From assembly GCA_018241665.1 (NCBI GenBank), contig JAFEDK010000002.1, positions 62,001 through 126,000 on the forward strand: DNA of 64,000 nucleotides, written 5' to 3'. A program made the translations under genes and the position numbers. This document shows positions 16,817 through 25,796 of this stretch, piece by piece. How positions within the stretch are numbered: position 1 is the stretch's first letter; every line of letters starts with the position of its first letter. Source of the stretch: Pseudomonadota bacterium. GTDB lineage: Bacteria > Pseudomonadota > Gammaproteobacteria > Burkholderiales > Rhodocyclaceae. Under the pieces are notes generated by a model. The model worked only from the letters and a program-made list of their open reading frames with translations. It made no database searches and had not been told where the DNA came from.

Positions 16817-17470
16817 TTACCCCGAAGCGCCGCTTCTCATCGTATGGCGCATCAGTCCGAGCACGCTGGGCAGCTGGATATCCACGTAGTCGGGCTGGCG
16901 CAGGCTGCGGCTGATCCATACCGTACGCATGCCCAGGCGCTTGGCGGTGCGCAGGTTCTCGGCACTATCCTCGACCAGGATGCAGTGTGCCGGATTGAGG
17001 TTGTGATCTTTGATCAAATGCAGGAAGCCGCGTCGCTTGGGCTTGGGGTGGTAGCGCATCTGCTCGACGGCGTAGACGTCGGTCAGCAGGTGGCGGATGC
17101 GCATGATGTCGAGCACGGCCTCGGCGTATTGGCGGGGGCCGTTGGAGAAGACGATCTTCTTGCCCGGCAGGCGGCGCAGCAGGTGGCGCAGCGCGTTGTC
17201 AAAGACGACCATCCGAGGCAGGTCGGGAAACTGGTGCGTATCGTGCAGGAAATGCCGCGGGTCGGTGCCGTGGTGGCGCATCAGGCCGGTGAGGGTGGCG
17301 CCGTAGCGGCGCCAGTAGTCCACGCGCAGCCGGTTGGCAGCGGCCTCGTCCAGATCAAGCTGGCGCATGAGGTAGGCCGTCATGCTCCGGTTGATGTGCG
17401 GGAAGATGTGCGGACTGGCGTTGTGCAGCGTGTTGTCGAGATCGAACAGCCAGATGGGATGGGTGCTCAC
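16817..17470 (-). CDS. HAD pyrimidine 5'-nucleotidase (SDT1-like)
   Basis: HAD-family phosphatase related to yeast SDT1/PHM8-type pyrimidine 5'-nucleotidases. 217 residues. Motif I FDLDNTLHNA carries the nucleophile and acid Asp pair. KKIVFSNGP is motif II, KPKRRGF is the Lys region, and ILVEDSAENLRTAKRLGM is motif III/IV. The start is a GTG at 17470 overlapping the bioC stop as GTGA, which fixes both the start and the coupling. It could act in nucleotide salvage or house-cleaning; the link to biotin synthesis is only positional. Confidence 0.9.
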   Translation of the reverse strand: MSTHPIWLFDLDNTLHNASPHIFPHINRSMTAYLMRQLDLDEAAANRLRVDYWRRYGATLTGLMRHHGTDPRHFLHDTHQFPDLPRMVVFDNALRHLLRRLPGKKIVFSNGPRQYAEAVLDIMRIRHLLTDVYAVEQMRYHPKPKRRGFLHLIKDHNLNPAHCILVEDSAENLRTAKRLGMRTVWISRSLRQPDYVDIQLPSVLGLMRHTMRSGASG

Positions 17471-18351
17471 GCGGGCTTGCGCTCGAAACGGATGATGGCG
17501 CGGCCGTCGTCGGCGACCTTGGGGGCGGCTTTCCAGGCGTGGCCGTAGACGACCTCGACGGTGGCCGGCAGGCGGCCGTCCCGGCGCAGTTTTTCGTAGT
17601 TGGCGCGCAGGGCTTCCCAGTGGCGCTTGCCGACCAGCCCGTGCGGACGGGTCCGCGCTGCGTTGTTGGAGCCACTGGCGCGCAGGTCGCGGAACAGGTC
17701 GTCCAGCTTGGTGTAGGTGACGGTGAGCATCTCCATGTCCATTACCGGATCGGAAAAACCCGCGCCGACGAGGGCGTCGCCCAGGTCATGCATGTCGATG
17801 AAGCGGTGCAGGTGTTCGGCGTCCGACGGCGGCAGTGCGGCACGCAATTCCTTCAGGGTGTCAGGGCCGAGGGTGGCGAACATCAGCATGCCGCCGACTT
17901 CCAGCGCCCGGTGGATCTCCTTGAGCGCCGGCAGTGGATCGTGCAGCCACTGCAGCATCAGGTTGGACCAGGCCAGGGATACGCTGCCGCGGGCCAGCGG
18001 AAGTGCCGTGGCGTCAGCGCAGACGAAGTCGGGATCGGATGGCTTGCCGAAACGCATGATGCGTTTGAGCAGACCCCGCTCGCCGCGGGCCTGGGCGAGC
18101 ATCGCGGGTGAAACATCCACCGCGACGCGCGGGATGTCGGGGTAGCGCGTGGCGAAGCCCGGCAGGTCGGCGCCCGGGCCGCAACCCAGGTCGAGGATGC
18201 GTTTGGGCTCGATGCGGATGTAGTCGAGGCGCTCGGCCATGCGCCGGGAGATTTCCCGGGCCAGGGTGTCGACGCTGGCGTAGCCGGCTGCCGCCCGCTC
18301 GGCCCGGCGCCGCACCAGGCGCGGGTCGAGCTGGAAGTCCGGCATGGTCAT
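17467..18351 (-). CDS. bioC: malonyl-ACP O-methyltransferase BioC
   Basis: SAM-dependent enzyme that methylates malonyl-ACP so fatty-acid synthesis can build the pimeloyl moiety of biotin. About 294 residues, somewhat longer than E. coli BioC. SAM-binding motif I is ILDLGCGPGADL and motif II VAVDVSPAMLAQARG. LAWSNLMLQWLHDPLPAL is the BioC-specific region, followed by LMFATLGPDTLKELR. The start could be 18351 or the ATG two codons on (18345). It lies 14 nt after bioB. BioF, BioA, BioD and an esterase partner (BioH-type) are not in the window. Confidence 0.93.
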   Translation of the reverse strand: MTMPDFQLDPRLVRRRAERAAAGYASVDTLAREISRRMAERLDYIRIEPKRILDLGCGPGADLPGFATRYPDIPRVAVDVSPAMLAQARGERGLLKRIMRFGKPSDPDFVCADATALPLARGSVSLAWSNLMLQWLHDPLPALKEIHRALEVGGMLMFATLGPDTLKELRAALPPSDAEHLHRFIDMHDLGDALVGAGFSDPVMDMEMLTVTYTKLDDLFRDLRASGSNNAARTRPHGLVGKRHWEALRANYEKLRRDGRLPATVEVVYGHAWKAAPKVADDGRAIIRFERKPA

Positions 18352-18365
18352 GGATGGGCGGTCGC

Positions 18366-19364
18366 TCAGAAGGACGTGAGGCCGAGACGGGCGAACAGCT
18401 TGTCGTCGGCGTCGGCATCCGGGTTTTCGGTGGTCAGCAGGCGCTCGCCGTAGAAGATCGAGTTGGCGCCGGCCATGAAGCACAGGGCCTGCACCGCATC
18501 GCCAAGTTCCTGGCGGCCGGCGGACAGGCGCACGTAGCTCTTGGGCATGGTGATGCGCGCGGCGGCGATCATGCGTACGAAGTCGAAGGGGTCGATGGCT
18601 TCGTTGTTGCCGAGCGGAGTGCCTTCCACCTGCACCAGGTTGTTGATGGGCACGGAATCCGGCGGCGGGTTCATGTTGGCCAGCTCTGCGATCAGCGCGG
18701 CGCGGCTCTTCTTGGTTTCGCCGAGGCCGACGATGCCGCCGCAGCACACGTTGATGCCGGCGTCGCGCACCTTGTCGAGGGTATCGAGGCGATCCTGCAG
18801 CGTGTGGGTGGTGATGATCTGGCCGTAGAATTCCGGCGAGGTATCGATGTTGTGGTTGTAGTAGTCGAGGCCGGCGTCCTTCAGCTGTTCGGCCTGGCCA
18901 TCCTTCAGCATGCCGAGGGTGACGCAGGTTTCAAGGCCGAGCTTCTTGACCTCGCGGACCATGTCCAGCACCGGGGCGAGATCCTTTTCTTTCGGGCCGC
19001 GCCAGGCGGCGCCCATGCAGAAGCGGGACGCGCCCTTGGCCTTGGCGGCGCGGGCGTTCTCGAGCACTTCGGTGAGAGGCAGCAGCGATTCCTTCTCGAG
19101 GCCGGTGTCGTAGCGGGACGACTGGGAGCAGTAGCCGCAGTCCTCGGAGCAGCCGCCGGTCTTGATCGACAGCAGCGTGGAGCGCTGGACGGCGTTGGGC
19201 TCGAAATTCTCCCGGTGCACCTGCTGGGCGCGGAAGACCAGGTCATTGAAGGGCAGGGCGAACAGGGCCTCGACCTCGGCGACGCTCCAGCGCTTGCGCG
19301 CGGGCGTGGTGGCGGTAGTGGAAGGAGCGCTCTCTGCGTGGGCGACGGTGGCGGTCATTGTCAT
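18366..19364 (-). CDS. bioB: biotin synthase
   Basis: Radical-SAM enzyme inserting sulfur into dethiobiotin. About 332 residues. The radical SAM cluster motif [13 protein letters not shown] (C-x3-C-x2-C) is present, with [29 protein letters not shown] and [13 protein letters not shown], all BioB signatures. I start it at ATG 19364, after AAAGGG. An extended reading frame to 19436 would run over the divergent promoter region. It heads a bioB-bioC-nucleotidase operon and is divergent from comF across 65 nt. Confidence 0.96.
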   Translation of the reverse strand: MTMTATVAHAESAPSTTATTPARKRWSVAEVEALFALPFNDLVFRAQQVHRENFEPNAVQRSTLLSIKTGGCSEDCGYCSQSSRYDTGLEKESLLPLTEVLENARAAKAKGASRFCMGAAWRGPKEKDLAPVLDMVREVKKLGLETCVTLGMLKDGQAEQLKDAGLDYYNHNIDTSPEFYGQIITTHTLQDRLDTLDKVRDAGINVCCGGIVGLGETKKSRAALIAELANMNPPPDSVPINNLVQVEGTPLGNNEAIDPFDFVRMIAAARITMPKSYVRLSAGRQELGDAVQALCFMAGANSIFYGERLLTTENPDADADDKLFARLGLTSF

Positions 19365-19381
19365 GCACCCTTTTTTTGGCT

Positions 19382-19396
19382 GTAATTCAAAATTAC
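19382..19396. promoter_or_regulatory. palindrome between bioB and comF
   Basis: GTAATT-CAA-AATTAC, perfect 6-bp arms with a 3-nt centre, in the 65-nt space between the divergent bioB and comF starts. It is a candidate operator. It does not resemble a BirA site that I can vouch for, and the regulator is unknown. Confidence 0.35.
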
Positions 19397-19429
19397 GAAG
19401 CCTTTTAGTTTCCCCGAAGGGGTCAGGAC

Positions 19430-20140
19430 TTGTCAAATCAAGTGCTTGGATGGCGGGTCTGGCTGGAGGCCGGGGCGAACATCCTTTTCCCGCAGCAATG
19501 CTTTGCCTGTGGCGCGCCGAGCGGAAGCGAGGTGCTGTGCCCGGTTTGCGCAGCCGGGTTGCCCGGCGCAGACCTGCTTCGCTGCCCGTGTTGCGCCTTG
19601 CCGGTTCCGGACGGGGTGACCTGTGGCAGTTGCCTGCGCGAGCCTCCGCCCTTCGAGCGGACCGTGGCGGCCCTCGATTACGGCTTTCCGGTGGATCGCC
19701 TGGTGCATGCGCTGAAGTACGGTCACCGCCTGGCGATCACGCGACTGTTCGTGGACAGGATGGCTGCCGCCGGGGTTCCGGAGGCGGATCTTGTCGTGCC
19801 GCTGCCGCTGCATGTGTCCCGCCTGCGCAGCCGGGGCTTCAACCAGGCCGCCGAACTCGGTCGTGCGCTTGCGCGGCGATGGGGCATTCCCTTTGTCTGC
19901 GATGGCATCGAACGGGACGTGAATACCGTGCCTCAGGCCGGTTTGCCGTGGAAGGACAGGGCGGCCAACGTGAGTGGGGCATTTCGTGTGACGACCCGGG
20001 TCGAAGGGCTGCGCGTGGTGGTCGTGGATGATGTGATGACCACCGGCGCGACGCTGGCCGAACTGGCGCGGACCCTGAAAGGCGTCGGCGCGCTCAGCGT
20101 CGAGAACCGGGTGCTGGCCCGTACGCCGCCGCCGGGTTGA
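19430..20140 (+). CDS. comF: ComF family phosphoribosyltransferase-like protein
   Basis: ComF/GntX-type protein: zinc-binding N-terminus followed by a phosphoribosyltransferase fold; family members matter for DNA uptake or use of DNA. 236 residues. Zinc-ribbon cysteines: [25 protein letters not shown] and CGSCLREPP. The PRPP-binding motif [14 protein letters not shown] is near the C-terminus. The start is most likely the TTG at 19430 with GAAGGGG upstream; a GTG four codons later is an alternative. It is divergent from bioB, a common arrangement (GntX/ComF next to bioH or bioB). Confidence 0.9.
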   Translation: MSNQVLGWRVWLEAGANILFPQQCFACGAPSGSEVLCPVCAAGLPGADLLRCPCCALPVPDGVTCGSCLREPPPFERTVAALDYGFPVDRLVHALKYGHRLAITRLFVDRMAAAGVPEADLVVPLPLHVSRLRSRGFNQAAELGRALARRWGIPFVCDGIERDVNTVPQAGLPWKDRAANVSGAFRVTTRVEGLRVVVVDDVMTTGATLAELARTLKGVGALSVENRVLARTPPPG

Positions 20141-20173
20141 TCGGTCTGCGCGGGGCGGGCACAATCCGCGCCC

Positions 20174-20638
20174 ATGTTCCACGTCGTCCTCCATCAGCCG
20201 GAGATTCCTCCGAATACCGGCAACATCATGCGCATGTGCGCCAATTCCGGCGCCCGTCTGCACCTCGTCAAACCGCTTGGCTTCACGCTCGAAGAGAAGC
20301 AGCTGATCCGCGCCGGCCTCGATTATCGGGACATGGCGGTGGTCACCGTCCACGAGGACTGGCCGGCCTGCAAGGCCGCGCTGGCGGGGCGGCGCTTTTT
20401 TGCGCTGACTTCCCATGGCGGCCGCAACTACGCGGACGTACCCTTCGAGACGGAGGACGTGTTCGTTTTTGGATCGGAGTCCCGCGGCTTGCCGCCGGAG
20501 CTGCATGCGGAGTTTGCCGACGATCGCCGCCTGCGCATTCCGATGCGGCCAGGCAACCGCAGCCTGAACCTCTCCAATGCGGCGGCCGTGGTTGTCTATG
20601 AGGCGTGGCGCCAGACGGGGTTTGCCGGCGGCGCCTGA
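20174..20638 (+). CDS. trmL: tRNA (cytidine(34)-2'-O)-methyltransferase TrmL
   Basis: SPOUT methyltransferase modifying the wobble position of tRNA-Leu isoacceptors. 154 residues, the minimal SPOUT length. Knotted-fold motifs: HQPEIPPNTGNIMRMCANSG at the N-terminus, FGSESRGLPPEL in the middle, and RSLNLSNAAAVVVYEAWRQ forming the SAM-binding knot. It begins 33 nt after comF and probably shares its transcript. Confidence 0.95.
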   Translation: MFHVVLHQPEIPPNTGNIMRMCANSGARLHLVKPLGFTLEEKQLIRAGLDYRDMAVVTVHEDWPACKAALAGRRFFALTSHGGRNYADVPFETEDVFVFGSESRGLPPELHAEFADDRRLRIPMRPGNRSLNLSNAAAVVVYEAWRQTGFAGGA

Positions 20639-20659
20639 GCGCGCCGACATTGCCACAAG

Positions 20660-21640
20660 TTATTCCTGCTTGGGGTCGCGGGCGAGCAACTGCTCCACGG
20701 CGTCGCGTGCCGACAGCGTGCCGCGCAGGACCTGATCGACCGCGCTGGTGATCGGCATGTCTACGCCCAGGCGTTCGGACAGCGCGGCAACTTCGCGGGT
20801 CGTGCTGACGCCTTCCGCCACGTGTCCGAGCGCAGCCAGGATGTCCGGCAGGCTCTTGCCCTCGGCCAGCAGCAGGCCAACGCGGCGGTTGCGTGACAGG
20901 TCGCCGGTACAGGTGAGTACCAGGTCGCCTAGCCCGGCGAGGCCCATGAAGGTGTCGCGACGGCCACCGAGCGCGATGCCCAGGCGGGTGATTTCGGCGA
21001 GGCCGCGGGTGATCAACGCGGCCCGTGCATTGAGGCCGAAGCCCATGCCGTCGGCCACCCCGGCGGCGATGGCCATCACGTTCTTGACCGCGCCACCCAC
21101 TTCGGCGCCAACCACGTCGTCGTTGGCATACAGACGCAGGCGGTTGTCGTGCAAGGCATGGACCCAGTGGCGGGCGAATTCGATGTCGCTGGCCGCGATG
21201 GTTACCGCGGCGGGCAGGCCTTGGGCCACCTCGGCCGCAAAGCTCGGGCCGGTGAGTACGCCGCAGGCCGCGTTGGCGCCCAGTTCCTCGGCAACGATCT
21301 GGTGGGGTAGCTTGGCGGTGCCGGCTTCGAGGCCCTTGCAGGCCCACAGTAGCGGCGTGCCGGGCGCGGCGGTCTGCAGTGCGCGGGCCGTCGGCCGTAG
21401 GCCGGCGAGCGGTGTGACCACCAGGTGCAGATCGGCCTGTGCAGCATCACGCAGGTTGTCCGACAGGCGCAGGCTGGCAGGCAGTGGAATGCCCGGCAGG
21501 TAGCGGCGGTTCTCGCCATCGCTGCGCATGGCGGCGATTTCGGCGGACTCACGGCTCCACAGGACGACGTCGTGATTGCGGGAAAAGGCGAGGGCCAGGG
21601 CTGTGCCCCAGGCGCCGGCCCCAAAGACGGCTATGCGCAT
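20660..21640 (-). CDS. gpsA: glycerol-3-phosphate dehydrogenase (NAD(P)+)
   Basis: Makes sn-glycerol 3-phosphate for phospholipid synthesis. 326 residues. Rossmann motif [15 protein letters not shown] at the N-terminus. [15 protein letters not shown] and [20 protein letters not shown] carry the catalytic lysine, with [15 protein letters not shown] after it. The start at 21640 gives the canonical N-terminus. It closes the secB-containing cluster and converges on trmL with a 21-nt gap and no clear terminator. Confidence 0.96.
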   Translation of the reverse strand: MRIAVFGAGAWGTALALAFSRNHDVVLWSRESAEIAAMRSDGENRRYLPGIPLPASLRLSDNLRDAAQADLHLVVTPLAGLRPTARALQTAAPGTPLLWACKGLEAGTAKLPHQIVAEELGANAACGVLTGPSFAAEVAQGLPAAVTIAASDIEFARHWVHALHDNRLRLYANDDVVGAEVGGAVKNVMAIAAGVADGMGFGLNARAALITRGLAEITRLGIALGGRRDTFMGLAGLGDLVLTCTGDLSRNRRVGLLLAEGKSLPDILAALGHVAEGVSTTREVAALSERLGVDMPITSAVDQVLRGTLSARDAVEQLLARDPKQE

Positions 21641-21645
21641 GGCGC

Positions 21646-22098
21646 TCAGAGTCCCCAGACTTGATTGGCGCGGATGAAGCCGACGGTGCCGTCCCGGTGC
21701 TTGACCTTGACCCAGCCGTCGGCTGGCTTGTCGGTGAGCTCGAGGACCACGTCCTTGACGGCTTCGAAGGCGAGCGGTGCTGCGCTGTCCGGCTTTTGCC
21801 GGATGTCGGCGCGGGCTGCAGTGACGATGACCGTGCGCTTTTCGGATAGCTGGCGGCGCTCCAGCCACAGCATGCTGCCGGCGGGTTCGCGCACCTTCAC
21901 CCAGCGATCGATATTTACGACGGCTTCGACCGGGGTGTAGCGCTGTATGACGAACAGGGGCTTGCCCTGCTTGGACGGCGCATCGTAGAGGATGGCCGGC
22001 TCGGCGAGGGAGCGGAAGTCCGAGGCGCCGGCCTGCGCCGCCGCAAGGGCGAGGGGCAGGCCGAGCAGCGCCGCGGTGATGAGGCGCTGCTGCATCAT
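21646..22098 (-). CDS. exported SH3-domain protein
   Basis: 150 residues with a signal peptide ([20 protein letters not shown]) and SH3b-like repeats in the mature protein (about residues 30-80 and 88-148). The second is marked by [19 protein letters not shown]. Such domains usually bind cell-wall components; no catalytic motif is present. The ATG at 22098 overlaps the secB stop as TAATG. The neighbours are secB upstream and gpsA 5 nt downstream, so it is expressed with the secretion chaperone. The precise role is unknown. Confidence 0.85.
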   Translation of the reverse strand: MMQQRLITAALLGLPLALAAAQAGASDFRSLAEPAILYDAPSKQGKPLFVIQRYTPVEAVVNIDRWVKVREPAGSMLWLERRQLSEKRTVIVTAARADIRQKPDSAAPLAFEAVKDVVLELTDKPADGWVKVKHRDGTVGFIRANQVWGL

Positions 22099-22565
22099 TA
22101 CTGGATGGGAACGTCGGTGCCGGATTGCTGGGCAGCCTGTTCGCGGTTCTGCTGGAACAGGGCTTCGAAGTTCACCGGGGCCAGGATCACGGGCTGGAAG
22201 CCGGCGCGAGATACGGCGTCGGACACTGCTTCGCGGGCGTAGGGGAAAAGGATGTTGGCGCAGCCGATCATCGTGATCGGCTCGAGATCTTCCGCCGGCA
22301 CGTTGCGGATCTGGAAGATGCCGGCCTGGACCACTTCAACCAGGAATACGGTCTTGTCGGCGGGCAGCTGGGCGGTGACGGTGACGGTCAGGGCCACTTC
22401 GAAGATGCCTTCGTCCACCGCGTTGCTTTCGGTGCGAAGCTGAACGTTGATCTGGGGGTTTTCACGCTCCAGGAAGATCTGCGGTGCGTTCGGCACTTCC
22501 AGGGACAGATCCTTGACGTAGAGCTTTTCGATGGAGAAGACGGGTTGTTGCGTGGTGTCGGACAT
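22098..22565 (-). CDS. secB: protein-export chaperone SecB
   Basis: Tetrameric cytoplasmic chaperone that keeps preproteins unfolded and hands them to SecA. 155 residues. Typical sequence: [57 protein letters not shown] and [15 protein letters not shown]. The acidic surface and length match the family. It is preceded by grxC (51-nt gap) and coupled to the SH3 gene. The order rhodanese-grxC-secB-(SH3)-gpsA is conserved in proteobacteria. Confidence 0.97.
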   Translation of the reverse strand: MSDTTQQPVFSIEKLYVKDLSLEVPNAPQIFLERENPQINVQLRTESNAVDEGIFEVALTVTVTAQLPADKTVFLVEVVQAGIFQIRNVPAEDLEPITMIGCANILFPYAREAVSDAVSRAGFQPVILAPVNFEALFQQNREQAAQQSGTDVPIQ

Positions 22566-22616
22566 GTTGATTTTTTCCGGTTGTGAAATGGGTTGTAAGG
22601 AGGATTGCTGCAGGGC

Positions 22617-22886
22617 TCAGCCGGGCTCGCCTTGCAGCAGGGAGTCGAGCCGCCCCTCGTGATCGAGGGCAAACAGGTCGTCACAGCCGCCTACGTGGTA
22701 GTCGCCGATGTAGATCTGCGGCACGGTCCGTCGTCCGGTGCGTTCCATCATCTCGTCGCGGCGTACAGGGTCGAGGTCGATGCGGACTTTCTCGATCTCG
22801 GTCACGCCCTTGCGGCGCAGCAGGCCTTCGGCGCGGACGCAGTAGGGGCACACCGCGGTGGCGTACATCAGGATTTTCGGTTGCAT
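22617..22886 (-). CDS. grxC: glutaredoxin 3
   Basis: Small glutathione-dependent disulfide reductase. About 89 residues. The dithiol active site CPYC is at about residues 13-16. The glutathione-binding TVPQIYIGDYHVGGCDDL region with its cis-Pro follows, and an additional cysteine in VGGCDD is typical of Grx3. The start at 22886 gives the canonical N-terminus. The upstream rhodanese gene ends 4 nt before it, so both are co-translated. Likely partners are ribonucleotide reductase and thiolated proteins. Confidence 0.95.
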   Translation of the reverse strand: MQPKILMYATAVCPYCVRAEGLLRRKGVTEIEKVRIDLDPVRRDEMMERTGRRTVPQIYIGDYHVGGCDDLFALDHEGRLDSLLQGEPG

Positions 22887-22890
22887 GGTG

Positions 22891-23301
22891 TCACTTCTTC
22901 TTTTTGCTGACCGGCATGCCGGCTTCGGCCCACGCAGCAATGCCGCCTTCGAGGTTGAAGACCTGGCTGAAGCCGGCCTTGCGCAGGACCGCGCAGGCCG
23001 ACGAGGAGCGGCCACCGGTCTGGCAGTTGAGGATAACAGGCTTGTCCTTGAACTTTTCGAGATCGGCCAGGCGATTGGGCAGGTCGCCGAGGGGGATGTG
23101 GCGGGCATTGAGCAGATGGCCGCCGGCATACTCGGCCGCTTCGCGGACGTCGATCACGACCGCATCTTCGCGGTTGATCAGCTGGGTGGCCTGGGCTGGC
23201 GAAATGCCGCCACGGCCACCGCGCAGGGAAGTGGCAAGAAGCAGGCTGCCGCTGACTACGGCGAGCGCAGCCCAGTACCAGTTGTGCTGGAGAAATTCCA
23301 C
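22891..23301 (-). CDS. membrane-anchored rhodanese-like sulfurtransferase (YibN-type)
   Basis: 136 residues: an N-terminal transmembrane helix (about 8-24), then one rhodanese domain. The active-site loop is ILNCQTGGRSS with the persulfide-forming cysteine. DAVVIDVREAAEYAGGHLLNA is the CDC25/rhodanese motif. The lysine tail SKKKK ends the protein. It resembles E. coli YibN, which lies in the same position next to grxC-secB-gpsA. It could move sulfane sulfur at the membrane. An ArsR-type gene lies 37 nt upstream on the same strand. Confidence 0.9.
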   Translation of the reverse strand: MEFLQHNWYWAALAVVSGSLLLATSLRGGRGGISPAQATQLINREDAVVIDVREAAEYAGGHLLNARHIPLGDLPNRLADLEKFKDKPVILNCQTGGRSSSACAVLRKAGFSQVFNLEGGIAAWAEAGMPVSKKKK

Positions 23302-23338
23302 TGAAAGGCTCCGGTAGGGATGGATTGGACGATGTGTT

Positions 23339-23659
23339 TTATTCGGCGTCGTCGCCGCAGAAGACTTCGCGCATCATCGCGATCAACTGCAGGGTGCGGG
23401 GATCGCCGACCCGGTAGTAAACGCGGTTGGCGTCCTTGCGGGTCAGCAGCACGTCCTTGTCCCTGAGGATGGCGAGATGCTGGGAGATGTTGCTCTGGGA
23501 GGTGCCGACAGCTTCCACGATATCCTGCACGCAGACCTCTTCGCCGCCGATCACGCAGAGAATCTTGAGGCGGAGCGGATGGGAGATCGCCTTGAGGGCC
23601 CGGGCGGCCGTTTCAATGTGTTCCTGTTTGGCGATGAGGTCGATGGTGTTGGTTTTCAC
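23339..23659 (-). CDS. ArsR/SmtB-family transcriptional regulator
   Basis: Winged-helix repressor, 106 residues. The recognition region SQSNISQHLAILRDKDVL and the wing with DANRVYYRVGD are clear ArsR features. The usual metal box ELCVCD is not intact: it reads GEEVCVQDI. Besides Cys35, cysteines sit at residues 43 and 101, close to the two cysteines that persulfide sensors of the BigR/SqrR type use (about 42 and 108). As the gene precedes a rhodanese and a glutaredoxin, a sulfane-sulfur sensor is plausible, but this is inference. Arsenic or zinc sensing is less likely. Confidence 0.88.
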   Translation of the reverse strand: MKTNTIDLIAKQEHIETAARALKAISHPLRLKILCVIGGEEVCVQDIVEAVGTSQSNISQHLAILRDKDVLLTRKDANRVYYRVGDPRTLQLIAMMREVFCGDDAE

Positions 23660-23683
23660 GAAGAGTCGAAGGTTTTACATACC

Positions 23684-23693
23684 TAATATTATA
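23684..23693 (-). promoter_or_regulatory. -10 element and AT-rich palindrome upstream of the ArsR-type gene
   Basis: On the minus strand TATAAT (23693-23688) is a perfect -10, overlapped by the palindrome TAATATTA (23684-23691) in a locally AT-rich patch of otherwise GC-rich DNA. The -35 at the right distance is poor (CGCTGT). An autoregulatory ArsR site here is plausible. Confidence 0.4.
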
Positions 23694-23863
23694 AAATAGC
23701 ACTTTTTCGTACAGCGGTGCGGGCGGCAGGGACGAGACCCTGCAGGGCAGCGTGCGCTGCCGGGGAACCTTTCCGGTTTATACTCATCTCGATACGCAGA
23801 ACAGCCTGTTCGCGGGATTGGATGGCGGTTGAACGGGGTTTCCCCGCGCCTGACGGAGACTTT

Positions 23864-25273
23864 ATGCGCAGCAAACTGCAGCAAGCCGGCCTGGTATTCA
23901 CGGGGCTGTGTGCCGGGATTCTGATCAGCCTCAATTTCTCGGCGAATGCGGACAAGTCGGCGCTGGCGCCGCTGCCGGTGGAAGAGTTGCGCAATCTGGC
24001 GGATGTCTTCAATGCCATCAAGCAGGGTTATGTCGAGCCGGTGGAAGACAAGAAGCTGATCACCTATGCGATCAGCGGCATGTTGTCCAATCTCGATCCG
24101 CACTCGTCCTACCTGGACGCGGAAGCCTTCAAGGACCTGCAGGTCGGCACCCAGGGTGAATTCGGCGGTCTCGGCATCGAGGTGGGGGCCGAGGACGGCT
24201 ACGTCAAGGTGATCTCCCCGATCGAGGATACGCCCGCATTCCGCGCCGGCATCAAGGCGGGTGACCTGATCATCAAGCTCGACGATACGTCGGTGAAGGG
24301 CATGTCGCTGAACGATGCGGTCAAGCGCATGCGCGGAAAGCCCAAGACCAACATAGTGCTGACCATTGCCCGCAAGGGCGAGACCAAGCCCATTGTCGTG
24401 ACCTTGACGCGGGAGGTGATCAAGGTCCAGAGCGTCAAGTCCAAGCTGGTCGAGCCCGGCTTTGGCTATGTGCGGGTTGTCCAGTTCCAGGAGCAGACCG
24501 CGCAGTCCCTGGTGCAGCATCTCGACCGTTTGGCGAAGCAGGGCAGCCTGAAGGGGCTGGTGCTTGACCTGCGCAACGATCCGGGTGGGCTGCTCAACAG
24601 CGCCGTCGGCGTGTCGGCGGCATTCCTCCCGCCGCAGGCGCTGGTGGTCTCCACCGATGGGCGTACCGACGACGCCAAGCGCAAGTACCTGGCGACGCCG
24701 GACGATTACCTGCGCGGCTCCCGCGACGACTACATCAAGAACGTGCCTGCTTCCATCAAGACCGTGCCGATGGTGGTGCTGGTCAACGGCGGCTCGGCAT
24801 CCGCTTCGGAGATCGTGGCTGGTGCGCTGCAGGACCACAAGCGGGCGGTGGTGATGGGTACCCAGAGCTTTGGCAAGGGATCGGTGCAGACCATCCTGCC
24901 GCTCAACAACAATGCGGCCATCAAGCTGACGACGGCCCGCTACTTCACGCCCAGCGGCCGCTCCATCCAGGCCAAGGGCATCGTGCCGGACATCGTCGTG
25001 GAAGAAACGCCCAACGGTTCGTCCCGCGATCACCTGCGGGAGGCGGACCTGGAGCGCCACCTGTCCAACGGCAAGGAGCCGGAAGTCGCGAAGACGGAGG
25101 TGCCGGCTGCACCGAAGAAGGACGCTCCCGCGAAGGGGCGCGACAAGGACAAGCCGAAGGACGATGAAGAGCTGAAGCCGCCCTTCGAGATTGCCGGCAA
25201 GGACGATTATCAGCTGGCCCAGGCAGTGAATTTGCTCAAGGGATTGCAGATCCTCCAGAATAGCGGCAAGTGA
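23864..25273 (+). CDS. ctpA: C-terminal processing peptidase (S41), PDZ domain
   Basis: Periplasmic carboxyl-terminal protease. 469 residues: an N-terminal signal/anchor (about 8-28), a PDZ domain (about 95-175, with GEFGGLGIEVGAEDG), then the S41 catalytic domain. The catalytic dyad fits Ser313 in NGGSASASEI and Lys338 in FGKGSVQ, 25 residues apart as in Tsp (S430/K455). A hydrophilic Lys/Pro/Ala linker at about 405-440 precedes the C-terminus. The start at 23864 is preceded by GGAGAC. It likely processes lipoprotein or cell-wall-hydrolase substrates. A TATACT -10-like hexamer lies at 23779-23784. Confidence 0.94.
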   Translation: MRSKLQQAGLVFTGLCAGILISLNFSANADKSALAPLPVEELRNLADVFNAIKQGYVEPVEDKKLITYAISGMLSNLDPHSSYLDAEAFKDLQVGTQGEFGGLGIEVGAEDGYVKVISPIEDTPAFRAGIKAGDLIIKLDDTSVKGMSLNDAVKRMRGKPKTNIVLTIARKGETKPIVVTLTREVIKVQSVKSKLVEPGFGYVRVVQFQEQTAQSLVQHLDRLAKQGSLKGLVLDLRNDPGGLLNSAVGVSAAFLPPQALVVSTDGRTDDAKRKYLATPDDYLRGSRDDYIKNVPASIKTVPMVVLVNGGSASASEIVAGALQDHKRAVVMGTQSFGKGSVQTILPLNNNAAIKLTTARYFTPSGRSIQAKGIVPDIVVEETPNGSSRDHLREADLERHLSNGKEPEVAKTEVPAAPKKDAPAKGRDKDKPKDDEELKPPFEIAGKDDYQLAQAVNLLKGLQILQNSGK

Positions 25274-25295
25274 CCATCGTGCCGGAGGTTCGATC

Positions 25296-25751
25296 ATGCG
25301 ACGCGAGACTGCTTACAAGCTGGCTGGACGAAAGCATGGGAGCGCTTCGCCTCAGGCCCGCACCGGGCTTGTAAAGCGCCGGGAGATCCGTTTCAAGGAT
25401 CTTCCCCCAGGCCAGGTTGAGCAGGCATGCCGCTCGCTTGCCGCGCTGACGGGAGTCAAGGTCGAGGCTGGGCGCGATGCGTTGTCTTTGATCGTGCATT
25501 ACAACGTCCTCGACTACACGCTCGAGCGCCTTGAAAATGCCTTGTCCGACGGGGGCTTTCATCTCGACCGCCCCTTGCTGGTCCGGTTGCACAGGGCCTT
25601 GGTCTATTACGTGGAGGAAACGCAGGTACATAACCTGCGCTCTCCGGAACGGCTGATCAAGCAGTCCCACGAGGTTTACATCCACGCCTATGCGGCGCAC
25701 CCGCATGGTGACCACGACGATACGCCGCCTGAGTTGCGCGATTTCAAATGA
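25296..25751 (+). CDS. conserved-looking protein of unknown function
   Basis: 151 residues, soluble, no signal peptide. The N-terminal 30 residues are basic (MRRETAYKLAGRKHG). A central alpha/beta segment, about 31-85, reads IRFKDLPPGQVEQACRSLAA and SLIVHYNVLDYTLERLENAL, with an arrangement reminiscent of a ferredoxin-like fold. The last 30 residues are His/Asp-rich (IHAYAAHPHGDHDDTPPE), which could bind metal. GGAGG at 25282-25286 supports the ATG. It lies between ctpA (22 nt) and moeB (45 nt) on the same strand. I do not recognise the family. Confidence 0.75.
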   Translation: MRRETAYKLAGRKHGSASPQARTGLVKRREIRFKDLPPGQVEQACRSLAALTGVKVEAGRDALSLIVHYNVLDYTLERLENALSDGGFHLDRPLLVRLHRALVYYVEETQVHNLRSPERLIKQSHEVYIHAYAAHPHGDHDDTPPELRDFK

Positions 25752-25796
25752 ACCCCGGGGCGGCTGGCCCCGACTGTTTTTTCTCTTGATTCAAGC

